From NCBI GenBank assembly GCA_041737835.1, contig JBGSQY010000021.1: 64,000 nucleotides of DNA, one strand, 5' to 3'. Source of the DNA: Bythopirellula sp041737835 (GTDB taxonomy: Bacteria; Planctomycetota; Planctomycetia; Pirellulales; Lacipirellulaceae). How positions within the stretch are numbered: position 1 is the first letter of the stretch; each line of letters starts with the position of its first letter. The position numbers and the translations under genes are program-made. Below are positions 27,167 through 35,727 of this stretch, piece by piece. The notes beneath the pieces were generated by a model that saw only the letters and a list, made by a program, of their open reading frames with translations, did no database searches and was not told the origin of the DNA.

Positions 27167-28402
27167 ATGAACACGATATTAGCGTCATTGTTTTTCTTGG
27201 TAACAACCACACAAATTGAGGCTTCCGCTCAGCGCCAGCAGAAGTTGCTTGAGCTTGAAGAAAGCTACAGCGCGGCTGTTTCCGAATATCAGGAAGTTCA
27301 ACTTCCTGATGATGCTCCGGATTCAGAAAAGATACGACACTATCAAGCGTGGCCTGGCTGGAAATTCTTGCCAGAGTTCGTGGCCTTGGCCAAGGAAGTT
27401 CCAGATGACGACGTTGCGTTTGCATGTTGTTATTGGATCATCGCCCGATGCTCGAATGTTGGTAACAGTGAAATAGGCATTTATGAACCGGAGAAATTTG
27501 CCTGGAATATGCTTTTACAGCACCATTCCCAGCGTGATGAGATACGCCAGTATTGCCTACGAGCGATGCAGTATCCTTCGCCTGCGCGGGAGCAGTTTTT
27601 GCGCAGTATTTTGGAGGATTATCGTCAGCCCGTGGCGGCTCATGGATATGCTTACCTCGCGCTAGCAGAAAGGCTTGCTCGTAACAATGAATTCCATGCC
27701 AACGGTGGAATCGACGCTTGGGCTGAACCTCAAGGGGAATTCGAGCAATATCTTCGTTCAACAAAAGCTCCTGAATGGATCGAGTACATGCGGTCTGTAG
27801 ATCCAAAGCAATGTCGTACTGAAAGTGTGGACTTGATGCGGCATGTCATTTCCCATTATGGCGATATTGAGATCACACAAAGCGAGCCCTATTTTCGCAA
27901 CGTTAAGACCTTAGGTGACAAAGCGAAAAAAAGTTTACACGCACTCGAAAATTTGATTGTGGGCAAGGAAGCTCCCATGATCGTTGGCACCGACTTGCGA
28001 GGAAAGCCGCTGCGATTGAGCGACTACAAGGGTAAGATTGTGTTGCTTTCCTTCTGGTCATCCGGTTGCGGTCCCTGTCTGCAAATGATCCCCGAGGAAC
28101 AAAAACTTATAGAAACCTTTGGTGGTCAACCGTTTGCACTCTTGGCAGTTAATAACGATCAAGAACTTACGGTCGCACAGGACACAGCCGAGAAAAAAGG
28201 AATCGATTGGCCCTGCTGGTATGATGGCCAAGATCAGCCCATTCACAAGGATTACAACGTACTCATGTGGCCGACATTTTATTTGATCGATCCCGAAGGA
28301 AAGATCGCAGCCAAGGATGTAGCGCCGACAGAATTAGCTGCCGAAGTTAAAAAATTGATGGAACAGTATGAAAGCAAAGGGGACTCTTCGCCAGCCCAAT
28401 AA
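27167..28402 (+). CDS. Exported TlpA/redoxin-like thiol protein
   Basis: 411 residues. A signal peptide (MNTILASLFFLVTTTQIEASA) is followed by about 240 helical residues without a known family. The thioredoxin-fold domain is at about 265-400: 'GKEAPMIVGTDLRGKPLRLSDYKGKIVLLSFW', active site 'SGCGPC' (about residue 300) and cis-Pro loop 'MWPTFYLID'. TlpA-like proteins act as periplasmic thiol-disulfide reductants. The CGPC pair is intact. The gene is more AT-rich than its neighbours and is bounded by a 51-bp direct repeat (26854-26904, 28412-28462), hinting it arrived by insertion. A weak AGG lies before the ATG. The N-terminal domain may carry the specific function. Confidence 0.8.
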   Translation: MNTILASLFFLVTTTQIEASAQRQQKLLELEESYSAAVSEYQEVQLPDDAPDSEKIRHYQAWPGWKFLPEFVALAKEVPDDDVAFACCYWIIARCSNVGNSEIGIYEPEKFAWNMLLQHHSQRDEIRQYCLRAMQYPSPAREQFLRSILEDYRQPVAAHGYAYLALAERLARNNEFHANGGIDAWAEPQGEFEQYLRSTKAPEWIEYMRSVDPKQCRTESVDLMRHVISHYGDIEITQSEPYFRNVKTLGDKAKKSLHALENLIVGKEAPMIVGTDLRGKPLRLSDYKGKIVLLSFWSSGCGPCLQMIPEEQKLIETFGGQPFALLAVNNDQELTVAQDTAEKKGIDWPCWYDGQDQPIHKDYNVLMWPTFYLIDPEGKIAAKDVAPTELAAEVKKLMEQYESKGDSSPAQ

Positions 28403-28411
28403 TTGGCGGCC

Positions 28412-28462
28412 TTACTTGAACAACTCAAGGTTGCTCCCCATCACGAAGGCTGGGAATTCTTG
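28412..28462 (-). repeat. 51-bp direct repeat, right copy (in place at the end of the Mrr-like gene)
   Basis: The last 16 codons and stop of the Mrr-like gene; partner of 26854-26904 (49 of 51 identical). The segment between the copies, 26905-28411, contains only the thioredoxin-like gene. Confidence 0.85.
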
Positions 28463-29296
28463 CTCGCCGATGAGAAAGCATTGATGGCTGGCGGCATAGG
28501 CACGTGCCGGGGCGGCAAAGCGGCTATTCGTGATCACAGCCGCGCGGTCGCAACCGTAGTGGAAGCGGCCCGCAACGGCTTGCTTGACGGTTTCGATGCC
28601 CACCGAGCCGATGTAGCCTTGCGATTCCACGGCGATCATCGAAGCACCGTAACGAACAAGCAAATCGATCCCATGGTCTTTGTCGGGCATGGGTTCCGCT
28701 TGGGCACCCAAGGCGGCAAACACCTCGGCGACGTAGTCATCCCATTCGGCGTCGCGCATCTCCAGCCAATTTCTTTCGAGAAGTTGCTCTCGCTTGGCAA
28801 CGTCGGCCAGTCGAAGTTCAACGATCGTGGCTTGAGTCAACGCGATTTTTTGTTGGACCAGTTTGGCTTCTTCAGTCAGTTCTGCCGCTTCGTCTTGGAA
28901 CTCTTTTTCTTCAAATCGTTTGTCAGCGATAAGTTTGGGCAGGGCACGCGTGGCGGGGAAATTCAACATCACGCTCAGTGCCAGAAAGCATATTATTGCC
29001 GCGAGAATGGCGAGCCAGAAAATCGCTCCGCCGGGGAGACCAAGCAGAATCCCCACCACGAAGGTCAACAATATCCCAGCGGCGGGGCCAATCGTCAGCA
29101 CGCCGGTGGTCCACATGGCGTAATTGGCCTCGGGCTTGCGCAAAGCCAAAATTCCTTTGTAGTAATACGAATGCCAGCGGGCGCGACGCTGGTTTTTCAA
29201 AGCCAACTGCGCGCGGCCTTCAACTTCGGCCAGATTGCCGGCGAGTTCCTCGAGTTGATCGTTGAGTTGGTCGATTTGGGATTGGGTGGATGTCAT
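28412..29296 (-). CDS. Membrane-anchored Mrr-like restriction endonuclease-fold protein
   Basis: 294 residues. A coiled coil (about 2-35) is followed by two transmembrane helices (about 62-85, 92-112), a second coiled coil (about 125-175) and a C-terminal Mrr-type domain (about 184-280). That domain has 'WDDYVAEVFAALG', 'DHGIDLLV' (D211), 'IAVESQGYIGSVG', 'VKQAVAG' and 'AVITNSRFAAPARAYA', in the family's order. Mrr proteins cleave methylated DNA through a D...(Q/E)xK centre. Here the last residue is Gln (E224-S-Q226), so activity is doubtful. A membrane-bound type IV-like sensor or a non-cleaving DNA binder are both possible. The 3' end is duplicated at 26854. Confidence 0.8.
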   Translation of the reverse strand: MTSTQSQIDQLNDQLEELAGNLAEVEGRAQLALKNQRRARWHSYYYKGILALRKPEANYAMWTTGVLTIGPAAGILLTFVVGILLGLPGGAIFWLAILAAIICFLALSVMLNFPATRALPKLIADKRFEEKEFQDEAAELTEEAKLVQQKIALTQATIVELRLADVAKREQLLERNWLEMRDAEWDDYVAEVFAALGAQAEPMPDKDHGIDLLVRYGASMIAVESQGYIGSVGIETVKQAVAGRFHYGCDRAAVITNSRFAAPARAYAASHQCFLIGEQEFPAFVMGSNLELFK

Positions 29297-29412
29297 ACTG
29301 AAATATTAACAAAAGCCATAAATATTAATCAAACTTGGTGCTACCAGTTAGTTCGCGTAACAGGGTAGAATCAGGACTTCATCTGCGTCTCGCCTCTCTT
29401 CACAGGTGCGCT

Positions 29413-30315
29413 ATGGAATCGCTGGATCAAGAGTTGGTGTCTGCAATCGACACGTTTTCACCACTGGAAACCGTGATTTCTTCGCCCCCAAGCGAAGCTT
29501 CCTACTGCGCATATCCCTCGATCTGGCAAAGTTTTGGTATTTTATTCATCATGATTTTTGTCATGATTGGCTGCGCACCGTTGTTCATGCTCACGGGCCG
29601 CTTGAGTAGCGAAGTTGCGATGATGTTGTACTATATCACCGCCATGGGTTTGACGTTGTTTATCGTGCATTCAATTCGTAAACGAAAATCTGGGCAGTCG
29701 ATCTATAATTTTAGAATTGATTCTTGGAAACTGATTTTTCCTTTAATCGTTGTCTCCGTTGCGCTACTTCTGGGGGTAATCGGACCTATTACGAGTTTGA
29801 TACCGATGCCCGAGGAGGCGAACGAGAGTATCCAGAAAATGGCATCGCAAACCGGTTTTGCAACGTTTGTTTTTTTCGTAATAGCGGCGCCAGTGCTGGA
29901 AGAGTTAATCTTCCGAGGAATAATGCTCGATGGGCTTCTTCAACGTTACCGGCCGCTGACGGCGATTTTTGTTTCAAGCCTGTTGTTCGGTTTGGCCCAC
30001 CTCAACCCATGGCAATTCGTCACAGGCTTAGTGTTGGGGTGTTTTTTGGGCTGGGTTTACTATCGCACGCGAAGCGTGGGGCCATGTATCGTCGTCCACA
30101 TGGCTGCCAATTTATGTGGCTATCTAATTCGGCTGGTCTATGATTTCAGCGGTAACACGCAACAAGCCAATTTGACCGATTCCTCAGCATCTATCGAACA
30201 GTACTTCGTTTTTTCATCGATATGCTTATTGATGATTCTTGTAGCGGTTGTGTATCTGCGACAGCAATTCGACCGACTCGCCGGGGCAAGTCAAGCTGGA
30301 AGCACACTGGCTTAA
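29413..30315 (+). CDS. CPBP-family intramembrane glutamic protease
   Basis: 300 residues with about seven transmembrane helices. The C-terminal half carries the CPBP (CAAX protease and bacteriocin-processing) motifs: 'APVLEELIFRGIML' (EExxxR, the two catalytic Glu), 'SSLLFGLAHLNPWQFVTG' (FxxxH) and 'GPCIVVHMAANLCGYLI' (HxxxN). Members are membrane proteases or non-proteolytic scaffolds; the motifs here are all present. ATG 29413 is chosen; an earlier in-frame start at 29335 would add a polar leader. It is divergent from the Mrr-like gene (116 nt apart) and convergent with the SbcC-like gene. The base composition is AT-richer than the surrounding genes. Confidence 0.85.
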   Translation: MESLDQELVSAIDTFSPLETVISSPPSEASYCAYPSIWQSFGILFIMIFVMIGCAPLFMLTGRLSSEVAMMLYYITAMGLTLFIVHSIRKRKSGQSIYNFRIDSWKLIFPLIVVSVALLLGVIGPITSLIPMPEEANESIQKMASQTGFATFVFFVIAAPVLEELIFRGIMLDGLLQRYRPLTAIFVSSLLFGLAHLNPWQFVTGLVLGCFLGWVYYRTRSVGPCIVVHMAANLCGYLIRLVYDFSGNTQQANLTDSSASIEQYFVFSSICLLMILVAVVYLRQQFDRLAGASQAGSTLA

Positions 30316-30328
30316 TTCAAAGAGTCGA

Positions 30329-33300
30329 TTAAGCCCGGCGCGGCTCGAGATGGTCGCGGAACAGGCGGTCGTAGCGGGCGTCTTCTTCGTCGATCATCCA
30401 TTCGTAGGTTGTTTCCGCCACGGGAACCGTGTATTCCGTGACCGTAGCTGTTTCTACGGCTACTGGCGTGCGAATTGTTTCCTGCTCGATGCGCTCGGTG
30501 AACGGATAGTCGTAGAAATCGACCGGCTCGGGGGCGATCACTTCCTGCACCACGACGCGGCGGGTTTTGCGAGGCTTCTTAGCCTTCGGTTCTTCAACGA
30601 CAGGCACTTCGTCAACAACTTCCTCTACAACGGGCTCGATGATTGGCTCGTCGGGGATAAGTTCAATGGTCTCGCCGAAGCGGTTGGGCAAGCGGCGGCA
30701 ATCGGCGTTCAAAGGTTTAAACATCTGCCACATATGTTCGTGACAAGTGAAGATCATCAACTGATGACCCCCCACGGCGAAGCCGACAAGCACTTCGGCG
30801 GCGCGCTGCGTGCGAACTGCGTCGAAGTTCACCAGCACGTCGTCGAGTACCATGGGGAGTTGAATGCCCCGTTTGGCGTAAGTCGAGACAACTGCCAACC
30901 TAATACTGAGGAACAATTGCTCGCGTGTGCCGCGGCTCAGTACTTCGACGGGAAGTGATTGGCCGGCGGAATTTTCAACGAGGAGAATATCGTCGGCGAT
31001 GGGGGTCCAAACTCGCACGTATTCGCCGCCCGTGAGTTGCGACAGATAGCGGCTGGCTTCGCTGAGCGTTTCCGGCTGGCGGTGCTTTTCGTAATGATGC
31101 CGTAGGCGTTCGAGCACCCGGCTGACGATGGCATGTTCGCGCCACGCTTGGCGAGCATTGTCGAGTTGCTTTTCCAGGCAACTGAGCTCCAGCTGCCGCT
31201 CGGCGAGCGAACGATCTTCGGCAAGCAGTTTTTGCTCGTGCCGACGGGCACCCCGTTGATCGACGAGTGATTTCAGGTCGGTTTGGGCCGCATCGAGTTC
31301 GGCGGAGAACTTTTCCCACATCTCGTCGAGCTTGTCGATGTTCTCGGGCGAAAGGAGTGATGCAAAGGTATCTTCGCTGGCGTGCGTGCCGATGGCGGCG
31401 ACGATCTCGCGCGATACGCTTTCGCGCTGGTTGCGAAGATTGCGGATTTGTTGCTGCTCTTCGATCATCCGGCGGTAACCGACTTCGTCTTCGCAATCGG
31501 CGGCATGGAACAACCCTTCACGACGACGGCGGATGCCAGCCACGGTGCGGCGATGCTCGCGTTCCTGGGCCTTAAGTTCTTTGGCTCGTTCAAACAATTC
31601 GGTGCGACGTTCGACACCGGCCAGTTGTTTGTGGCGTTCGGCGATTAAGTGCTCCAATTGATCGACCACTGGGGCCAGCGGTAGCTCGTCGGCCTCGGCG
31701 GTGGCAGCCGATTTGGCTCCCTCTTTCTTCTTAGGCACAAGCACACAACCAACTTCCTGGGCAATGTCGTGGATCCGTCGTGATAGCGCTGCATGTTCGC
31801 GTTGACGGGCGATGATTTCCTCGCGACGCAGGGCGACACGTTCTTCCAAATCACCAAGGGCTGCGAAGCGTTCGGTAACAGCAGCGAAGCGTAGCGGGTC
31901 GAGTTTTTCGGAAATGCCGAGACCCACAAGTTTGTTCCGCCAAGCTGTGGAGGCTTTATCGAACTGGGCCTTAGCCTGTTCAAGCCGCGATTGGGCGCTG
32001 GAAACTTCGTGACCAGCCCGTTTGCGTTGAGCTTCCACAGGCAAAACGTTCTCGAGTTCCGCAAGATGCTTTTCCGCGGCTTGGAGGCGTAAGACCACCG
32101 AACCATCAGTGATCGGCAACTCGGCATCGAGCACTTCTTTTTCACGCTCGGCTTCTTCACGTTGCCGCGAGAGCGATTCCATTTGTCGCTGACAGGCTTC
32201 AAGCTTGTCGGCCGCGGCGTCTTCGGTGAAGAATTTGAAGACAAACATAAATGCGGCCGCAGCAAGACCAACTATGGCAACAATGCCGCCGCTATTTCCG
32301 ATGGGATTGTTTGGCACCCATAACCACAAACCAACCAAGAGCATCCCCAACACGACGATCGCAAAGGTCCAGCCGAACGCCCATAATGGCATCACTTGGT
32401 CTTCGAGCAGTTCGTGGCTTTGATGTTCGAGATCGATTTCGTGGCTGCGAGCTTGTTCCAGCCGTTGCTCGACTTGCAAGCGGCGGCGCAGACGGGCGAC
32501 TAAATCGCTTGCCTCTTCCAGGTCCATCGGCAGGCCGTGGGATTCCCCGCCGACGATGGCTGAGTCGATCCGCACTTTGAGTGAACGCTCGTTCTCTGTG
32601 AGGGCGTCGACTTCCTTGTTGGCGGAATCAACCTTTTTCTGAGCCGATTGAATATCTTCGAGCAGCGGTTCGAGGCTTTCAAATTCCGCGGTCGTGAGTT
32701 GTTTGAGATGATCGCTCTTCGCAACGCCAAGCGCCGACGCCAGGCGTTCTTGCTCGTTGGTCAGACGTTTGTTGAGTTCTTTAGCTTCGCCATCAAGATC
32801 GCCGATCTGGCGGTCGAGCGAAATCAGCCAATCCCGTTGCTCGGCGAGGGCATCGATGCGGGCAGTATTGTGAACCAGCAATTCGTTGATCCCGAGCCGC
32901 TCGGTTTCTTCCCGCAATTGTCGACGTTGGCCCTCAATAATATCGGCTTCGCGCTGATGCTCTTCCAATTTACGATTCAGACCATCAAGCCGCGCGGCGG
33001 CATCGTCGGGGAGTTGCACCGCAGTGTTGAATTGCTGTAACTGCGAAGTCAGCTTAGCGCGACGGCGCCAATTTTCTTTCAGACCGACAGCGATTTCGAT
33101 CGTGCGAGCGCGGCGTTCGTGTTCGGCAACCTTGGATTCCTGGGCCAAGATTTCGGCATCGAGTTCGTCGATCCGAATCGCCAGCTGCGACCAACGGCGG
33201 TTCTGCTGCGAAAGCTGCGTGATTTCGCCACGCAAGACCTCACGCCGAGTTAGTAGTTGCGCGATGAGCGAATCCTGTTCCCGCCCGGAGAGCAAATCCT

Positions 33301-33820
33301 TGCGAGTCTTTCGCAGGCCTTGGATCACATCGTAAAGACTAACACGGTCGAGTCCCGAGGTGAGTCGGTACAGCCACTCGGCGGCTTGGGTATCACTTAG
33401 TGTGTTGAGCTGTTGAATCTCGCCAAGCCCCAGGGCAAAAACATTCTCATAAGTTTTTTCATCGACACCGGCCAGCGATTCGCGGAGCAGCCGATCCCCC
33501 GACGCATGGCCCGCATCGTCGATGATCGTCACAAGGCCCAGGTCGTCGTTTCCCCGGTCGGCGATGCGGTTGATGTGCAGCGCCTGGCCATCTTCCAGCA
33601 CGCGAAGCGATCCCCCGGGACGACCACCGTTGATTGGTGGCAAGTAGCGGCCGCGACGCTTCGGTGAAACGCCATACAACACGCAGCGCATGAACTGCAT
33701 GAGCGTGGTTTTGCCCGCTTCGTTGGGCCCGTAGAACGCCGTGAGTTGTGGCGAAAGCCCGCCCAGCTTGAGGTCGTTCCAAACGCCAAAGCCGTCGATG
33801 TGTACTTCGGTGATTTTCAT
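30329..33820 (-). CDS. SbcC/YhaN-like SMC-type ATPase with transmembrane hinge region
   Basis: 1163 residues. The N-terminus 'MKITEVHIDGFGVWNDLKLGGLSPQLTAFYGPNEAGKTTLM' has a Walker A loop, and 'LSRGTREQLFLSIRLAVV' (signature) with 'LPMVLDDVLVNFDAVRTQRA' (Walker B) close the ATPase head near residue 1000. Between them are long coiled coils. In place of a zinc hook there are two hydrophobic helices (about 475-497, 510-532), as in YhaN-type proteins. A C-terminal tail of about 110 residues, first Pro/Glu/Val-rich, then basic (KAKKPRKTRR), then Glu/Thr-rich, is unusual. The metallophosphoesterase gene just upstream (55 nt) is its natural partner, so a DNA end-processing complex is inferred. Confidence 0.85.
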   Translation of the reverse strand: MKITEVHIDGFGVWNDLKLGGLSPQLTAFYGPNEAGKTTLMQFMRCVLYGVSPKRRGRYLPPINGGRPGGSLRVLEDGQALHINRIADRGNDDLGLVTIIDDAGHASGDRLLRESLAGVDEKTYENVFALGLGEIQQLNTLSDTQAAEWLYRLTSGLDRVSLYDVIQGLRKTRKDLLSGREQDSLIAQLLTRREVLRGEITQLSQQNRRWSQLAIRIDELDAEILAQESKVAEHERRARTIEIAVGLKENWRRRAKLTSQLQQFNTAVQLPDDAAARLDGLNRKLEEHQREADIIEGQRRQLREETERLGINELLVHNTARIDALAEQRDWLISLDRQIGDLDGEAKELNKRLTNEQERLASALGVAKSDHLKQLTTAEFESLEPLLEDIQSAQKKVDSANKEVDALTENERSLKVRIDSAIVGGESHGLPMDLEEASDLVARLRRRLQVEQRLEQARSHEIDLEHQSHELLEDQVMPLWAFGWTFAIVVLGMLLVGLWLWVPNNPIGNSGGIVAIVGLAAAAFMFVFKFFTEDAAADKLEACQRQMESLSRQREEAEREKEVLDAELPITDGSVVLRLQAAEKHLAELENVLPVEAQRKRAGHEVSSAQSRLEQAKAQFDKASTAWRNKLVGLGISEKLDPLRFAAVTERFAALGDLEERVALRREEIIARQREHAALSRRIHDIAQEVGCVLVPKKKEGAKSAATAEADELPLAPVVDQLEHLIAERHKQLAGVERRTELFERAKELKAQEREHRRTVAGIRRRREGLFHAADCEDEVGYRRMIEEQQQIRNLRNQRESVSREIVAAIGTHASEDTFASLLSPENIDKLDEMWEKFSAELDAAQTDLKSLVDQRGARRHEQKLLAEDRSLAERQLELSCLEKQLDNARQAWREHAIVSRVLERLRHHYEKHRQPETLSEASRYLSQLTGGEYVRVWTPIADDILLVENSAGQSLPVEVLSRGTREQLFLSIRLAVVSTYAKRGIQLPMVLDDVLVNFDAVRTQRAAEVLVGFAVGGHQLMIFTCHEHMWQMFKPLNADCRRLPNRFGETIELIPDEPIIEPVVEEVVDEVPVVEEPKAKKPRKTRRVVVQEVIAPEPVDFYDYPFTERIEQETIRTPVAVETATVTEYTVPVAETTYEWMIDEEDARYDRLFRDHLEPRRA

Positions 33821-33833
33821 TTTGTTGTCCCCG

Positions 33834-33855
33834 GCGATTCGTCGAATCGCGGCTA
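33834..33855. repeat. Dispersed palindromic repeat, half-unit
   Basis: GCGATTCGTCGAATCGC plus GGCTA, lying between the SbcD-like and SbcC-like genes. It matches the right arm of the hairpin at 59394-59415 at 20 of 22 positions, and its first 17 nt are a perfect palindrome around the central base. Confidence 0.65.
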
Positions 33856-33875
33856 CTTACTAACAACGCTTGCCA

Positions 33876-35111
33876 CTAACTACTCGCCAGCACTTCTTCG
33901 CCATCCATGAGGTCGACCCCCAACTTGGAAGCCGCCCACAGCAATTGGGCCCGCTCTTCGGGTTGGATGACGGCCACTTCGGCAAACTGAGTTTCACGAA
34001 ATTCCGCGGGAAGGAATTCCTCAAGCGCCAGATCGATCAGCGGGTCGTTTTCGAGCTTGCGGAAATCCCGCAACAGGTCGCCCATGATCGTTTCTTCGTC
34101 GACCCATTCCTGCGGCACGTCGAGCGGCGAATCGCATTCGATGCCCACGGTCCAAATACTCGGTTTGAGCTTGGCGTAGCGTTCCCGTAGGACTTCGACC
34201 ATTTTGTCGCTGATGCCGCCGGTGCGAATGTGATTGAGCACGCTGCCACGACCGGTGATGTGCCACGTAATCAGCAATTCGCTGCCGTGGTGTTTCGTTT
34301 GCAATTTGCCGATGCGTTCTTCGATTTGCAGCATCAGGGCATCTTCTTCGGTGCCGGCGGTGATCTCGACCTCTTCGGTGATCCAGCGAACGGCATCAGT
34401 TGCCACGAAGTTGGTTTTCACGTGCCCGGCGTCGTCGACGTAAACCACGGTGCAACCGCGCGGGCCAGTTTCGCTTGGGTTCCGCCCCTGAGGCGTACCG
34501 CAGTAGTGGGCGATTCCTGGCGATTGATCGACCGTCTGCCGTTGATGCTGTCCTCCGAGAGCCATGTAGTCGACACGATCCCCTTCGGCGCCCGATGACG
34601 CCGCCGTACCATACGCCACGCCGACGGTGAACAGGCCCAGGGCATCGCGATGAAAACCGGTGTCGTCGGGGGCAATGCCGGGGGTGCGGCTAATCCCCTG
34701 AATCCGCGCGATCGGTTTGCCCTCACGCAGCAGATCGATGTTCTCGACACGACCCACAGGAAAAATATGGACATTCGACGGGAGTTTCGCACAGGCGGGC
34801 CAGGTGTCGGGGGCATCTACCTCGCCGCAGGCCCAATAGATTGGTATCCCATGATCGGCGAGCCGCTGGAATTGATCGCGGAGAAACACGACCGCCCGCG
34901 GGCCGGCGAGTTCGCAATTCAATAAGTCGCCGGAAAGCAGCAGGGCATCGGCGTTTTCGGCAAGGGCCGTCTCGAACACGTGCCGGGCCGCGTTAAATGG
35001 GGCTTCGAGAAACAGTTCGCGCATGGCAGCGGGCACTTCGGCCACGCCCCCAAGCGGGCGTTCCAGGTGAAAATCGCTGGCATGAACGAAGCGGAGCGGG
35101 GGATGCGACAT
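33876..35111 (-). CDS. SbcD/YhaO-like metallophosphoesterase with degenerate metal site
   Basis: 411 residues. 'LRFVHASDFHLERPL' (D13, H15) and 'ADALLLSGDLLN' (D62) are the first two motifs of calcineurin-like phosphoesterases such as SbcD and Mre11. The later motifs are changed: GNHD is 'CGEVD' (96-99), the usual H in the strand after it is absent ('LFTVGVAYG', about 160-168), and GHxH is 'GGQH' (186-189). Known SbcD enzymes need these residues for two metals and catalysis, so the protein may be inactive or use a different site. ATG 35111 is fixed by a strong AAGGAGG about 5 nt upstream. It heads a two-gene operon with the SbcC-like ATPase. Confidence 0.82.
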   Translation of the reverse strand: MSHPPLRFVHASDFHLERPLGGVAEVPAAMRELFLEAPFNAARHVFETALAENADALLLSGDLLNCELAGPRAVVFLRDQFQRLADHGIPIYWACGEVDAPDTWPACAKLPSNVHIFPVGRVENIDLLREGKPIARIQGISRTPGIAPDDTGFHRDALGLFTVGVAYGTAASSGAEGDRVDYMALGGQHQRQTVDQSPGIAHYCGTPQGRNPSETGPRGCTVVYVDDAGHVKTNFVATDAVRWITEEVEITAGTEEDALMLQIEERIGKLQTKHHGSELLITWHITGRGSVLNHIRTGGISDKMVEVLRERYAKLKPSIWTVGIECDSPLDVPQEWVDEETIMGDLLRDFRKLENDPLIDLALEEFLPAEFRETQFAEVAVIQPEERAQLLWAASKLGVDLMDGEEVLASS

Positions 35112-35428
35112 CGGTGCCTCCTTGCGGCCGACGGAAAACATGCAATTTGCCGGGCAACGCGATGCGGCGCGGCTGGGGGTCGAGTCTACCCCGAATCGCT
35201 GATTTCACCAACTTCAGCTTGTGCGTGGGGTATGCTTCCAGCACGTCGCGTCTGGAGGCAGGCAGAATGCCTACCCCCGCGGCAGAACTTGACAAGGACG
35301 CCTGTCGTGCGGCAGAATCCGCCCCTACAATTAAGCGAGGCCAATTAAAGGCCCCGCACGACACGAGTTAGGTCGTTACCGGTGAACATTTTGAGCCGTT
35401 TTGAAGTCGTACTTAATAGGTGGAACAG
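35112..35428. other. Divergent intergenic region
   Basis: 317 nt between the SbcD-like gene (minus) and the acidic-protein gene (plus). A promoter-like pair for the plus gene is TTGACA (35289-35294), an 18-nt spacer and CAGAAT (35313-35318). Two nearly identical short words (GCGGCAGAA) lie around it. No gene is seen. Confidence 0.4.
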
Positions 35429-35719
35429 ATGGGTTTGGGATTGCTAGCACCAGGATTGACCGACACCAACACGAGCGACGCGAGCGACACCTGGAAGCGG
35501 GGTTGGTCGCCCTCGACGCTGGTTGCCGAAGTAGACGATCCGTTCGATGACTTCGACGACGACGATTTCGATGACGACTTCGACGACGACTTTGAAGAAG
35601 ATTGGGAAGACGATCTGAAAGAGGACGTTGAGTTCCCCGACAACTTTGATGGCGACAACGACACCGACGAAGACGACGAATCGCCGTTTAGCGACGATCC
35701 CGACTTCGACGACGAATAG
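35429..35719 (+). CDS. Small Asp-rich acidic protein
   Basis: 96 residues, unrecognised. After a short neutral start (MGLGLLAPGLTDTNTSDASDTWKR) nearly every other residue is Asp or Glu, with repeats of D-D-F-D-D and a Phe/Trp spacing ('FDDFDDDDFDDDFDDDFEEDW' region), ending 'DDPDFDDE'. No signal peptide. Proteins like this can bind calcium or basic partners, or act as charge buffers; nothing more can be inferred. ATG 35429 is favoured by AGGTGGA about 5 nt before it. The aromatic spacing argues against random coding. Confidence 0.6.
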   Translation: MGLGLLAPGLTDTNTSDASDTWKRGWSPSTLVAEVDDPFDDFDDDDFDDDFDDDFEEDWEDDLKEDVEFPDNFDGDNDTDEDDESPFSDDPDFDDE

Positions 35720-35727
35720 TTTACTTT

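Noticed and set aside
28403..29368. 321-codon plus-strand frame opposite the Mrr-like gene
   Set aside because: Antisense shadow; the minus-strand protein has coherent domains and membrane helices.
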